64,000 bases of DNA from Xenorhabdus doucetiae (GTDB taxonomy: Bacteria > Pseudomonadota > Gammaproteobacteria > Enterobacterales > Enterobacteriaceae). Where the stretch lies: contig NZ_FO704550.1 in the NCBI RefSeq assembly GCF_000968195.1, positions 1,054,001-1,118,000 of the forward strand. Reading direction: 5' to 3'. The notes under the pieces were generated by a model. It searched no databases. It had not been told where the DNA came from and was given only the letters and a program-made list of their open reading frames with translations. The translations under genes were made by a program, and so were the position numbers. Each line of letters opens with the position of its first letter. Within the stretch, counting starts at the first letter, position 1. Positions 15,506 through 25,478 of this stretch are shown here, piece after piece.

Positions 15506-15891
15506 CCCCCTGTTTAGTGTTGAGCTTAATCGGACTGCTGGCCGGCTGTGCGACCTCGAAAGAGACCCTACTCCCTGCCGGGGAGCAGACGGTGCTGGCG
15601 ATGTGGCAGGGGAGCCAGGCCAGTACGACAAAACAGGCAAGACAAACGTTACGTCGTGCTTTAACCCCGGCCGAACGGCGCAGGGCATTAGAAGCGCCTG
15701 ATGGTTACAGCCGTTCGGCGGCGCAGGAAATCAGCCAACAGTTTCCCCGCTTACCCAATCCCGATATGGTGATGTATGTCTTCCCGCATCTGGCCGCCGG
15801 CAATACCCCGATACCGGGCTACAGCACGGTATTCCCGTTTTATCAGCAGGTACAGTATGCCCTGCCGGGTGAACGCACGGAGGCACCGTAA
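15493..15891 (+). CDS. Conjugal transfer lipoprotein, TIGR03751 family
   Basis: 132 residues with lipobox LLAGC at about residues 15-19, giving a lipidated periplasmic protein. The conserved motif RRALTPAERRRAL... and the C-terminal HLAAGNTPIPGYSTVFPFYQQVQYALPGE are typical of this family. It corresponds to the TraV/VirB7-like lipoprotein that anchors the core complex at the outer membrane. The start at 15493 lies inside the preceding gene; a longer frame from 15403 lacks a signal and was rejected. The stop overlaps the ATPase start. Confidence 0.88.
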   Translation: MRKLTPCLVLSLIGLLAGCATSKETLLPAGEQTVLAMWQGSQASTTKQARQTLRRALTPAERRRALEAPDGYSRSAAQEISQQFPRLPNPDMVMYVFPHLAAGNTPIPGYSTVFPFYQQVQYALPGERTEAP

Positions 15892-18653
15892 TGCAAAAGC
15901 AAAACTTCAACGCCCTGAACCGCTCCGGCAAGCTGCGTGAGACGGATGAAGCGGCGATTTACCGGGCGAATCCATCCATTATCGATTACCTGCCCTGGGT
16001 GGAATATCTGGCAGACGCGCAGTGCCTGTTACTGGATGACGGGATTTCTGTCGGTGCGGTCTACCGGATTGACCCCATCGCCACGGAAGGGCGCCCGGTT
16101 GCGCGGTTGCTTGAAATCCGGGATCAACTGGAAGATGCGATTCAGGACAGTCTGGAAGAGGACGATATTTCGCCGTGGGTGGTGCAGTTTTTTTGTCAGG
16201 ATGACGATGATCCGGCCGCTTATCTCAAGGCGTTACGGGGCTATGTCAAACCGTGGGCGAAAGGCACACCGTTTACTGACGCCTTTCTGGCGGAATCAGC
16301 ACGTCACCTGAGCAGCATTGCCCGGCCTGAGGGAATATTTCAGGACAGCTTAATCACCGGCCAGCCTTGGCGGGGGCAGCAACGCCAGACCCGGATGGTG
16401 GTTTACCGGTGGCTTCCGGCCACGCGAAAATCCCGCCATGACAGCCAGACTTTATCGGCTGTTGCCGCCCTCAATCAGGTCTGCGAACGGCTGGTCTCAT
16501 CGCTGGCGGCGGCCGGTGTGGTGGCCCGTCGGCAAAACGGGGAACAGATCCACAGCTGGCTGTTACGCCATTTTAATCCGGCGCCGGACTGGGGGATGGC
16601 AAAAGCCGATTTTTACCGCACCGTGGGTTACGAACCTCCCACGCCGCCCGATCTTCCGGTCAATAATGATTTCGCCGAAAGCCTGTGGTTTAACCCGCCG
16701 GTGTCTGACCCACAGGCCGGGGTTTGGTGGTTTGACGGTCTGCCGCATAAAGCGGTGCCGGTTGAGCGTCTGCGCCGTCCTCCGGAGCCGGGCCTGCTGA
16801 CGGGGGAGGTGAAACGGGGTGACAATATCAATGCCCTGATGGATATGATGCCGGAAGGAACCCTGGTTTCTCTGACCATAGTCGCGCAGGCGCAGGATGT
16901 GCTGGAGGAGGATTTTACCCGGCTGGCGAAAAATGCGGTGGGGGACAATACCGGGTCAGCCCGTGTCCGGCAGGATGTGCAGGAAGTGAAAGAACTGCTG
17001 GGGCGGCGGCATAAACTGTACCGCAGTGCGCTGACCTTTCTGGTGCGGGGCAGGGATCGGGATGATATTAACCATCGGGTGCTCCAATTATCTTCCACCC
17101 TGCTGACCGCGGGATTACAGCCGGTCCGGCCGGAATTCAGTGTCTCTCCGCTGAATGCCTATCTGCGGGCTTTACCGATGTGTTTTAATCCGCAGAAAGA
17201 TCAAAAGCACTGGCATACCCGCCTGAGCTGGGTTCAGCATCTGGCGGGGTTATTGCCGGTGACCGGACGTTCGACCGGAACAGGCCATCCGGGGTTCAGC
17301 TTCTTTAACCGGGGCGGCGCGCCGCTGACCTTTGATCCGATGAACAAACAGGATCGCACCCAGAATGCCCATTTACTGCTGTTTGGCCCGACGGGAGCCG
17401 GCAAATCAGCCACCCTGTGTGCCTCGCTCATCCAGCTGATGGCGATCCACCGGCCGCGTCTGTTTATTGTGGAAGCAGGCAACAGTTTTGGCCTGCTGGC
17501 CGATTACTACCAAAGTCTGGGGCTGACGGTCAATAAAATCGGTATCAAACCGGGCGGTGGGGTCAGTCTGGCGCTGTTTGCCGATGCGCATCAGTTGCTG
17601 CAACTGAGTCCCAACCAGCTGCGGATTAATGAGGCCGATATTCCTGAGACGGATGAAGCACAGGAAGAAGGCGATGAACAGCGCGATATTCTGGGGGAGA
17701 TGGAAATTGCCGCCAGGCTGATGATCACCGGTGGTGAGAAAAAAGAGGAAGAGTGCCTGACCCGCTCTGATCGCGGTCTGATCCGTGAAGCCATTATGAT
17801 GGCAGCGCAAACCAGTTTTGACGGGGCGCGCCAGATGATAGCCTCAGACTTACAGAATGCGCTTTATGCCATTGCCCGTAATCATCAGCAGGATGAACAC
17901 GGCCAGCCGTTAATCACCGCACACCGGCGGGCACGGGCGGATGAAATGGCCGGTGCCATGTCGATGTTTACCCAGGGGTTTGAAGGGGAGCTGTTTAACC
18001 GTCCCGGCACCCCGTGGCCGGAGGTGGATGTCACCCTGATTGATCTGGGTACGCTGGCCCGTGAAAACTACTCGGCCCAGATGGCACTGGCAATGGTTTC
18101 ACTGATTAACAAAGTCAATAACCTGGCCGAACGCGATCAGTATCAGGATCGCGAACTACAACTGGTGATTGATGAAGGGCATATCACCACCACGAACCCG
18201 CTGCTGTCGCCCTATATGACCAAGGTAGTGAAAATGTGGCGTAAACTGGGTGCGTGGCTGTGGCTGGCCACCCAAAACCTGGCCGATTATCCGGATACTG
18301 CCGAAAAGATGCTGAATATGGCGGAATGGTGGCTGTGTCTGACCATGCCACCGGATGAAGTGGAACAGATCGCCCGTTTCAAGAAACTGACCGAAGAACA
18401 AAAAGCGGTGCTGCTCTCTGCCAGTAAATTACCCCGCTGTTATACCGAAGGCGTGGTGCTGGCGAAAAAAATTGAAGCGTTGTTTCGGGTGGTGCCGCCG
18501 AGCCTTTATCTGGCGCTGGGGATGACGGAAAAAGAAGAAAAAGCCGAGCGGCGGGCGTTAATGCGTGAGCACCAGTGCAGTGAACTGGAGGCAGCGGTAT
18601 TGGTAGCCAGAAAAATGGATGTGGCGCGGGGGTTACGGGGAAATTTTGTGTAA
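15891..18653 (+). CDS. Conjugative transfer ATPase, PFL_4706 family (VirB4/TraC-like, TIGR03744)
   Basis: 920 residues. The N-terminal half is the VirB4/TraC assembly domain. The C-terminal half is a RecA-like ATPase with Walker A GPTGAGKS at about residues 499-506 and Walker B LQLVIDEGH at about 755-763, followed by WLATQNLADYP, the VirB4-family glutamine motif region. It powers pilus biogenesis and substrate transfer at the inner membrane. It is the last gene of the second transfer block; downstream is a hairpin and then cargo. It is intact, which supports a functional T4SS. Confidence 0.93.
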   Translation: MQKQNFNALNRSGKLRETDEAAIYRANPSIIDYLPWVEYLADAQCLLLDDGISVGAVYRIDPIATEGRPVARLLEIRDQLEDAIQDSLEEDDISPWVVQFFCQDDDDPAAYLKALRGYVKPWAKGTPFTDAFLAESARHLSSIARPEGIFQDSLITGQPWRGQQRQTRMVVYRWLPATRKSRHDSQTLSAVAALNQVCERLVSSLAAAGVVARRQNGEQIHSWLLRHFNPAPDWGMAKADFYRTVGYEPPTPPDLPVNNDFAESLWFNPPVSDPQAGVWWFDGLPHKAVPVERLRRPPEPGLLTGEVKRGDNINALMDMMPEGTLVSLTIVAQAQDVLEEDFTRLAKNAVGDNTGSARVRQDVQEVKELLGRRHKLYRSALTFLVRGRDRDDINHRVLQLSSTLLTAGLQPVRPEFSVSPLNAYLRALPMCFNPQKDQKHWHTRLSWVQHLAGLLPVTGRSTGTGHPGFSFFNRGGAPLTFDPMNKQDRTQNAHLLLFGPTGAGKSATLCASLIQLMAIHRPRLFIVEAGNSFGLLADYYQSLGLTVNKIGIKPGGGVSLALFADAHQLLQLSPNQLRINEADIPETDEAQEEGDEQRDILGEMEIAARLMITGGEKKEEECLTRSDRGLIREAIMMAAQTSFDGARQMIASDLQNALYAIARNHQQDEHGQPLITAHRRARADEMAGAMSMFTQGFEGELFNRPGTPWPEVDVTLIDLGTLARENYSAQMALAMVSLINKVNNLAERDQYQDRELQLVIDEGHITTTNPLLSPYMTKVVKMWRKLGAWLWLATQNLADYPDTAEKMLNMAEWWLCLTMPPDEVEQIARFKKLTEEQKAVLLSASKLPRCYTEGVVLAKKIEALFRVVPPSLYLALGMTEKEEKAERRALMREHQCSELEAAVLVARKMDVARGLRGNFV

Positions 18654-18706
18654 CTGGCAAAAAAACGGACTGATAATTTGACCCGTTGAGAGTGAACAAC
18701 AGTCAA

Positions 18707-18730
18707 GATCCCAATGTCAGGATTGGGATC
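18707..18730. terminator. Hairpin between converging genes
   Basis: GATCCCAAT (18707-18715) and ATTGGGATC (18722-18730) form a perfect 9-bp stem with a 6-nt loop, 54 bases after the ATPase stop and 64 bases from the end of the converging minus-strand gene. The T run on the plus strand is interrupted, so termination efficiency is uncertain. Confidence 0.55.
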
Positions 18731-18793
18731 ACTTTCAGGTTAGTCTTTTTATTTGAATTCCATATTCATCTTTATTTTTTCAGGGTCAAACTG

Positions 18794-19138
18794 TTAATGC
18801 GCGAATTCATTAAGGTGAGGAAGTTCCACCGGGCTGATTACAAAAGTTAACCCATTGTTATATTGTTTCCAGACAAATCCGTAGCTAAGTGTAAGATCAT
18901 TCGGAACACAAAAAACGTATGGCCCTTTGACAAAGTCTCCTTCCCAGTAGTCAGCTATTGTTCTGGCTTCTTCCCAGTCAGCTAAAAATTGACTGAGAGA
19001 GCGAAAAGTTTTATCTTCATATTCCTCTTTATCATCTTCCGATGATACCAATTTGGTAAGAATTTCCTCTACCGTTGGCAGAAATTCCCAGCGATGATCT
19101 ATTGCACTTATCGTATATGTGTACCATTTATCAGACAT
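18794..19138 (-). CDS. Small acidic protein, possible orphan immunity protein
   Basis: 114 residues with a good AAGGGAG ribosome site. The product is acidic and aromatic-rich (DKWYTYTISAIDHRW, DYWEGDFVKGPYVFC, YGFVWKQYNNGL), with no signal or membrane segment. I do not recognise a family. Size, acidity, AT-rich composition and isolation resemble immunity proteins scattered around toxin loci, but no toxin lies next to it, so that reading is only a guess. It occupies the junction between the second transfer block and the invasin cargo. Confidence 0.6.
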   Translation of the reverse strand: MSDKWYTYTISAIDHRWEFLPTVEEILTKLVSSEDDKEEYEDKTFRSLSQFLADWEEARTIADYWEGDFVKGPYVFCVPNDLTLSYGFVWKQYNNGLTFVISPVELPHLNEFAH

Positions 19139-19538
19139 ATTTGCTCCCTTGTTGGCTTGTTTACATCATGTAAATACATCCCTACCTTTTTGTAGGCGCT
19201 CAATGAAAATATAGCTTATCTTAACATATTGATTAAAAACAATTATTGCATGTCATAAGTTAGGTTTATTCATAATAATGAATTGATTTTACACATAAAA
19301 TAAGATTTTTTATGTTTTAACGCTTATAAAAAAATATTCTGGGATTATCTACTAACTCACTCTATCCCTGTGATACAAGTCACTTCGATCATTTCCCAAG
19401 CGTGTTACTTATGTTTGCCACCATGTGCGCTCCTTATTGGTTTTAATTTTCACTGTCGGAAAAAGAATTGAACACTGTATCTGTGCTGTTTTTCCAGCAT
19501 GTTACCTTTTTCATCGTTAATGAAAAGGGTAAAAACCT
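19139..19538. other. AT-rich intergenic region upstream of the invasin gene
   Basis: 400 bases without a gene, strongly AT-rich between about 19200 and 19350. It must carry the divergent promoters of the 18794 gene and the invasin. An AAGGGT about 10 bases before the GTG start at 19539 is the probable ribosome site. No repeats or strong hairpins were seen. Confidence 0.5.
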
Positions 19539-22500
19539 GTGTTGCAAAAAAATCAATCCTCTCAGCCCAATGGTGCAAAATTTCTGATTATCGGCTTATT
19601 GAACCTGTCGCTCAGTTTCCCCGGTCAGGCCAAGCCCGTACATCAACATGAAGACAATAATGAGAGCCATAATCTGGCTGAAATCACCTCACAATGGGGC
19701 CAATTGACCCGCTCACACTCACCCGGTGAAGCCGCAAAAACACTGGCCGCTCAGCAGCTATCATCAGCAGTGACATCAACACTGACACCTTGGTTTAACC
19801 AATACGGCAATGCCCGCTTCACCTTACCTTTTGACAGCCGTTTTTCGTTAAAAGGCCTTTCATTTGACTGGCTGTTACCCTGGTATCAGACTGCGTCGGG
19901 TACAGCATTCAGTCAGTTCGGGGTAAAAACCGATCACGGACAGACGACAACCTCGGTGGGTTTCGGTTATCGCTATCTAACCGATAACGGGTTATGGGGT
20001 GCTAATGCGTTCTGGGATGCACGGTGGCCGGAACAGCATCACCGTTATGGCATCGGGTTAGAGGCCTGGCATGATAATGTCAAACTGTCCGCCAACCTTT
20101 ACCAGCGCTTATCTTACTGGAAAACCTCCTGGCTGACGGACTTTGATGCCAGACCCGCCAACGGATGGGATATTCATGCCGAAGCTTACTTACCTGCTTT
20201 TCCGCACTGGGGCGGGCAGTTGCAGTTTGAACAGTATTACGGGCGGCAGGTGGCGTTATTCGGCGAGTCAGAACACCAGAAAAATCCCTATAGCGTCACT
20301 GCCGGGCTGACGTATACGCCTGTGCCCCTGATGACGCTGGGCGCGGATTTTCGGCAGGGTAAACAGAGTGTCAGAGAAAACCGTTTTATCCTGGGCATGA
20401 ATTATCGATTGGGTGTTCCGTTTAGCCAACAGCTTGACCCGAACGAAGTCGCACCGCTGCGCAGCCTGAAAGCCAGTCGGCTTGATTTTGTCAACCGGCG
20501 CAATGATATGGTACTGGATTATCAAAAGCAGACACTGATAACTCTGGCCTTTCCGGCCTCCCTTAACGGGTATGAAGGAAAAGCAATGACTTTTGTACCC
20601 ACTATTCAATCCAAATACCCGCTTGCACGTTTAGAACTGGATACGGGGGAATTACAACAATCAGGCGGCAAACTGCTTGAGCAGCAGCCGGATAAAATCA
20701 CTTTGCTGTTGCCAAAAACCACAGAAAAACCGGTCCGGCTTTCCGGGGTTGCTGTTGACAGCCGGGGGAATCGCTCCAACCGGGCAGCCGTGATGATTAT
20801 CAGTTTGCCGACTGAAAAGCAGTTACAGGTGACAACAAATAAACTTAAGGCACAGGCGGAGGGTGATGACAGTGTGATCTATACCGTGGTGGTGACCGAT
20901 CAGGAAGGGCTACCTATTCCCAATCAAACGGTTATCTGGTCAAGTGATAAGGGGAGATTGTCACACACCACACAGAAAACGGATGCGCAGGGACAGGCAT
21001 CTGTGTCGCTGCGCAGCCGTCAGCAGGGGCTGCATACGGTACGTGTTGCTGTGGATAAGGATATGGCGATTGCGCCAGCGGTCTATTTTGTTGCCGTGTT
21101 GATACCGGAGATCACCGTGGATAAACACAGCCTCAAAGCCGACGGAAAAGCGGTGGCAACGCTGACCGTAACCGTCAAAAACGCCGCCAGTGAACCCGTG
21201 CCCAATCAGGCCATTGGCTGGCAGACGCATCTCGGTCAGCTTTCATCATCTGCATTAACAACCGATGCGAACGGGCAAGCTACTGCTTATTTAACCAGCC
21301 TGACAGCAGGAACAACCGCAGTCACGGTGGCGGCAGGCAGCAGAACAGTGGTTTCTTCACCGATTACCTTTACTGCATCGTTAACTCACATTCTTCAGGC
21401 AAACAAGCAAATTGCCATTGCCGATGGGCAGGACAGTGTCCTTTATACCGCCACCGTGCGTGATGCGGCCAACCAGCCTGTTGCCAACGCCAAAGTGCAA
21501 TGGTCAGTGGATAACGGGCAATGGCTGGACAGGCAGGAACAGACAAACAGTGAAGGTGAAGCCACCGCCCGGTTAGTCAGCCGTACCGCAGGAACGGCAA
21601 CGGCTAACGTGGCTGTGGCAGAAAAAAACCTCGATGCTCCTGTGGTGACATTTAAACGTCTGCTGAAACCCATGATCACGGTTGATAAGGTTCAGGCGAA
21701 AGGTGATGGACAGGATGCGATTGTATTGACGGCGATGGTGAAAGATTCACTGGGGGTTCCGGTGGAAAATCAGCCGGTGATTTGGCAAACCGATCACGGT
21801 GTGTTGTCCTCAGGGCGGACACAGTCGGATCATCAGGGGCAGACGCAAATCCGGCTGACCAGTACATTTGCGGGGGCGCATCAGGTCCGGATTCAGGTTG
21901 GAGATACTCAGGCAGCAGCCCCGGTTGTGACGTTTGATGAAGTGTTGTTATCAACCCTGCGGGTCAATAAAACCCGTGCAGTCGCAGATGGCGAAGATCG
22001 TGTTACTTTTACAGTGACAGTCACCGATATTGATGGTCAGGGCGTGCCGGATAAAGCGGTTGCCTGGTCTGGCGATGTGGGTGAGATGATTGCTGCGGAA
22101 GAGTGGACAGACCGTCAGGGAAATGCAACCGCCACTGTTGTCAGTCATCAGGCAGGACTGATTTCGGTCACGGCCAAAATCGGGGATCAGCCGATTGTGT
22201 CGCCGGTGGCAGAATTTATCCCTCCGTTACGTATCGTGGATACTGTTGCTGTTGACCGTCAGGGCGGCAATGCCAACCAGAAATCCTTTGGCACCCGTGG
22301 ACCTTCGGTATTCTGGCGGGGCGCGAAATTTCGCATTATCACGGCCGGCAATACAGGCCGGGTAAACTGGCAGAGTGATTCATCATCGGTCACGGTATCG
22401 GGGGATACGATGGTGGTGCAGCAGCGCCCCGATGGCGTAAGACTGACAGGCACCGATGAGGCAGGGCAACAGGTGGGACTGACCTTAAGGAGTGATACCT

Positions 22501-22790
22501 GGTTTGCGCGTTCAGGGCTGACAAAAGCGTTTTATTTTAAGGCGAACCAACTTTGCCAATCACTCGGCAGCCAGATTGCCTCCAAATATGCTTTTGAACG
22601 GCTTTATGCACAATGGGGTAACTTTTACCGTTACGAGGGCTGGGCGCGGGAGTTTTATGTGACATCAACGGATTATCTGGCAGGCCGTTCAGGCTCAACC
22701 GACGGGCTGGCGAAATGGACATTCTGGGCAGAAACAAACCGGTGGATGCGAAATGCCTGGGCCAGTACCGGATTTGCGTGTGGGCAGTAG
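19539..22790 (+). CDS. Inverse autotransporter adhesin (intimin/invasin family)
   Basis: 1083-residue outer-membrane adhesin; GTG start. Signal region (residues 1-32), a periplasmic linker without an obvious LysM, then the inverse-autotransporter 12-strand beta-domain at about 85-320 (GYRYLTDNGLWGANAFWDARW and GLEAWHDNVKLSANLYQRLSYWK). An Ig-like linker follows, then five bacterial Ig-like (Big_1) domains from about 430 to 900, each with a DG.....T.TVxD start and NQxVxWxxxxG core. The C-terminal ~180 residues (two cysteines, QLCQSLG and GFACGQ, with Trp-rich centre) look like a C-type-lectin-like tip as in intimin and invasin. It is cargo between transfer blocks and likely mediates host or insect-cell attachment. 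Confidence 0.92.
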   Translation: MLQKNQSSQPNGAKFLIIGLLNLSLSFPGQAKPVHQHEDNNESHNLAEITSQWGQLTRSHSPGEAAKTLAAQQLSSAVTSTLTPWFNQYGNARFTLPFDSRFSLKGLSFDWLLPWYQTASGTAFSQFGVKTDHGQTTTSVGFGYRYLTDNGLWGANAFWDARWPEQHHRYGIGLEAWHDNVKLSANLYQRLSYWKTSWLTDFDARPANGWDIHAEAYLPAFPHWGGQLQFEQYYGRQVALFGESEHQKNPYSVTAGLTYTPVPLMTLGADFRQGKQSVRENRFILGMNYRLGVPFSQQLDPNEVAPLRSLKASRLDFVNRRNDMVLDYQKQTLITLAFPASLNGYEGKAMTFVPTIQSKYPLARLELDTGELQQSGGKLLEQQPDKITLLLPKTTEKPVRLSGVAVDSRGNRSNRAAVMIISLPTEKQLQVTTNKLKAQAEGDDSVIYTVVVTDQEGLPIPNQTVIWSSDKGRLSHTTQKTDAQGQASVSLRSRQQGLHTVRVAVDKDMAIAPAVYFVAVLIPEITVDKHSLKADGKAVATLTVTVKNAASEPVPNQAIGWQTHLGQLSSSALTTDANGQATAYLTSLTAGTTAVTVAAGSRTVVSSPITFTASLTHILQANKQIAIADGQDSVLYTATVRDAANQPVANAKVQWSVDNGQWLDRQEQTNSEGEATARLVSRTAGTATANVAVAEKNLDAPVVTFKRLLKPMITVDKVQAKGDGQDAIVLTAMVKDSLGVPVENQPVIWQTDHGVLSSGRTQSDHQGQTQIRLTSTFAGAHQVRIQVGDTQAAAPVVTFDEVLLSTLRVNKTRAVADGEDRVTFTVTVTDIDGQGVPDKAVAWSGDVGEMIAAEEWTDRQGNATATVVSHQAGLISVTAKIGDQPIVSPVAEFIPPLRIVDTVAVDRQGGNANQKSFGTRGPSVFWRGAKFRIITAGNTGRVNWQSDSSSVTVSGDTMVVQQRPDGVRLTGTDEAGQQVGLTLRSDTWFARSGLTKAFYFKANQLCQSLGSQIASKYAFERLYAQWGNFYRYEGWAREFYVTSTDYLAGRSGSTDGLAKWTFWAETNRWMRNAWASTGFACGQ

Positions 22791-22829
22791 CCGCATTGGA
22801 CAGGGCTTCTCTCCCGTTATCAGTGAAGT

Positions 22830-22862
22830 CAGTGGCTGTCTTAACAGCCACTGAGGGGAATT
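22830..22862 (+). terminator. Terminator of the invasin gene
   Basis: CAGTGGCTGT (22830-22839) pairs perfectly with ACAGCCACTG (22844-22853), 10 bp with a CTTA loop, followed by AGGGGAATTTTAA. Confidence 0.7.
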
Positions 22863-22865
22863 TTA

Positions 22866-23451
22866 ATCTCGTCTTACTCGATTCAATATAAAATTAGTAT
22901 GAGTTGTTACGATTATCGGTATGTTTTATTTATAAAATTAAAACATAGATAACTATAAGCACACAACAAAAAACCTATTGGCGACATTAATAGAGATAAT
23001 GAAACAAAGGCGATACTATAATAAAAAATATCATTTAAATACAAAAAGTATTACTTAACAATAATCCATGAAATTATATTGAGGGTTTGTGAAAGTGTGT
23101 TGGATATCACGTTTTGATGAAATCCAAAATATTCATTTCATTTGAAGGGTTAAATTAAAGAAGAATAAAAGACAAATGTTTAAAATAATGAAATATCAGT
23201 GTAACTGTTTGTTTTTTATTGGGAATGGTCAGTATAAAATATGGTTATCAGGCTAATTGTTTTAAAATCCCGCGCATTGGTTATTTTTCAGGATAAAATT
23301 CACGATTAAAATCACATTATTAACGGTAAATCTTATATCATAAAGTTTACGATCGCTTTCTCACTACCGGCACAATAGATAAAAATAAACTTTACTGTCA
23401 TTAATCAATGGAATAAAAACAACCATGTTCAACGATAATAAAGGGCAGCAT
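22866..23451. other. AT-rich intergenic region upstream of the kinase gene
   Basis: Almost 600 bases, strongly AT-rich, no credible ORF, no strong hairpin. It probably contains the promoter and regulatory region of the HTH-kinase gene, but no confident -10/-35 pair could be singled out in such sequence. Confidence 0.5.
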
Positions 23452-24597
23452 ATGAGGAAAATGGATAATCTGGAGTTCAGAATATTACAACTGCTCAGGA
23501 AAAATCCTTTTCTCGCCCAAAAAGAAATCGCGGATGCAATTGGGATTAGCCGTTCAAGCGTTGCAGGGCATATCCTGAATCTGCAAAAAAAAGGACACAT
23601 ACAAGGCAAAGGGTATATTTTTTCCAGTGGAAATTATGCCGTTACAGTGGGCGCGTCCAATATGGATATTACCAGCTTTGCTTCTGCTGAATTATTAAAG
23701 AAAGATTCCAACCCAGGGAAAACAAAATATACGTTAGGCGGTGTTGCCCGAAATATTGCACATAACATCGCCGCGTTAAAAAATGACAGTTATTTAATTT
23801 CTGTTTTTGGTGATGACGCCTATGGAAAACGACTTTTTAGTGAAACCCGGCTAGCGGGTGTCGATGTCAGCCATTCCCATAAACTCAACGATGAAAGAAC
23901 ATCGAGTTATAATTCAATCGTCGGCGGCAATGGGGAATTACAGACGGCTGTCAGTGATATGGATATTTTGAAAAAACTCACGCCTGAGTTATTAAATCAA
24001 TCTAAGTCACTCATTGAACGGGCAGGGGTATTGGTTATCGACTGTAATTTAACCGAGGATGCCCTGGAGTGGTTATTTAAAAACGCCGGTAATGTCCCGG
24101 TATTTGTGAATCCGGTTTCTTCCCATAAAGCCGGAATAGTCCGTAATTGGTTATCCTATATTCATACCATCCGGCCCAACCGATTGGAAGCGGAGACAAT
24201 CAGTGGTATGAAGATAAATTCAATAAAAGCGGCTCAGTCGGTCACATCCTGGTTTCATGAACAAGGTGTGCAGCGGGTCGTTTTGAGTATGGGAGCTGAG
24301 GGCGTTTACTATAGTGAACTCGATTATGTTTCAGGCCATGCTCCGGCACTGCCGGTCGATATTGTCACCATCACCGGTTCCGGGGATGCCATGATGGCGG
24401 GATTGGTTCATTGTGCGTTAGCCGGCATGGATTTTCAGGACAGTGTCCATTTTGCCCAACGTTGCGCCGCGCTTGTCGTGTCTACCGAATTAACGTATTC
24501 ATTAACCCTGTCACCCTTCGCGGTTGGAAAATTGCTGGCATTGGACCCCTATTCAATAACCAATGATGCAATAACAGGGTATACCCGACAAATATAA
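23452..24597 (+). CDS. PfkB-family sugar/nucleoside kinase with N-terminal winged HTH
   Basis: 381 residues from the ATG at 23452, chosen for the AAAGGG site; an in-frame ATG at 23425 would add nine residues. Residues 1-55 are a MarR/Lrp-like winged HTH (LEFRILQLLRKNPFLAQKEIADAIGISRSSVAGHILNLQKKG). The rest is a ribokinase fold: the GGVARNIAHNIA substrate signature, the N-x-x-E region (RPNRLEAETISG) and the anion-hole motif GSGDAMMAG whose Asp is the catalytic base. The layout matches YeiI/PsuK-like kinases. No pseudouridine glycosidase (psuG) gene accompanies it, so the substrate is open. Followed by a good terminator. Confidence 0.87.
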   Translation: MRKMDNLEFRILQLLRKNPFLAQKEIADAIGISRSSVAGHILNLQKKGHIQGKGYIFSSGNYAVTVGASNMDITSFASAELLKKDSNPGKTKYTLGGVARNIAHNIAALKNDSYLISVFGDDAYGKRLFSETRLAGVDVSHSHKLNDERTSSYNSIVGGNGELQTAVSDMDILKKLTPELLNQSKSLIERAGVLVIDCNLTEDALEWLFKNAGNVPVFVNPVSSHKAGIVRNWLSYIHTIRPNRLEAETISGMKINSIKAAQSVTSWFHEQGVQRVVLSMGAEGVYYSELDYVSGHAPALPVDIVTITGSGDAMMAGLVHCALAGMDFQDSVHFAQRCAALVVSTELTYSLTLSPFAVGKLLALDPYSITNDAITGYTRQI

Positions 24598-24625
24598 TAA
24601 AAGTCGTCAGCGTATTGTGGCTAAA

Positions 24626-24652
24626 GCCGGGCTGAAAACCCGGCAATTTTTT
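24626..24652 (+). terminator. Terminator of the kinase gene
   Basis: GCCGGG (24626-24631) pairs with CCCGGC (24639-24644), followed by AATTTTTT: a classic intrinsic terminator. Confidence 0.85.
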
Positions 24653-24740
24653 CATGTACACGCATCGAAAATGAACAGGAATGGTTAATGTCCGGCAGAA
24701 TGACATATCCCCCTCAATGCAGAGAGCATGAGCAGTGAGC

Positions 24741-25478
24741 TTAAAACTGACAAACAAGTCCGGTGTGAATGCAATTTTGCAGATAAATATCCCAAAAACC
24801 GGCAGGGTAACGTGCTAAATCGTTTTCTAAGACCGTGGGTTTTTGCCAGGTGATATGCTGAAAACCGGCTTTTTTAATGGCGTTTTCATAGCTCTCCTGA
24901 CTCCAGCGATAAAATGTAAACGGGCTGGGAGGGGTTGTCAGAAATTCGGCCTGATGCCGGAAGCCATTCTGCCAGGGTTCTTCACTTAAAATGGTGAAAC
25001 CATAATTATTACAATTTCCGTTTTTTAATTGGTAATCCGGTGAAGCCATGTAAGCAACTAATTTGCCGGCGGGTTTTAAATGATTTGCCACGGCCTGAAA
25101 CATCGTTTCGAGCTCGTCAGTGGATTGCGCATAGTGGAATAAGAAAGCGGCAACGATGATATCAAATTTTTCCTCTAATTGCATTTCACTGACATTTTGG
25201 ACGTGAAACTCAATATCATCACCGTAAAATTTAGATTTGGCTTTGGCGAGTTCAATCATTTTTTCAGAGATATCAATGCCGACAACTTTCGCCGCCCCGC
25301 GGCGGTGTAATTCCCGCCCAAAATAACCATACCCGCAAGCTAAATCCAGGACTGATTTTCCCCGGATATCCCCGACCATATTGAGTATATCCCGAAGCTC
25401 AGATTGCCGTTGAGCGACCGTATTGGAAAATTTTTCATAATACTCGCCAATAGCATCATAGCTTACTTGCTCGTCCAT
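24741..25478 (-). CDS. Class I SAM-dependent methyltransferase
   Basis: 245 residues. Motif I VLDLACGYGYFG (about residues 39-50) and the acidic motif II VVGIDIS define a Rossmann-fold SAM methyltransferase of the Methyltransf_11/25 type. FDIIVAAFLFHYA and the post-motif region LKPAGKLVAYMAS are present. The C-terminal third probably binds a small-molecule substrate, so the enzyme may modify a metabolite rather than DNA. An AGGAG site precedes the ATG. It is monocistronic cargo, convergent with the kinase gene, and AT-rich relative to transfer genes. The substrate cannot be deduced. Confidence 0.82.
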   Translation of the reverse strand: MDEQVSYDAIGEYYEKFSNTVAQRQSELRDILNMVGDIRGKSVLDLACGYGYFGRELHRRGAAKVVGIDISEKMIELAKAKSKFYGDDIEFHVQNVSEMQLEEKFDIIVAAFLFHYAQSTDELETMFQAVANHLKPAGKLVAYMASPDYQLKNGNCNNYGFTILSEEPWQNGFRHQAEFLTTPPSPFTFYRWSQESYENAIKKAGFQHITWQKPTVLENDLARYPAGFWDIYLQNCIHTGLVCQF

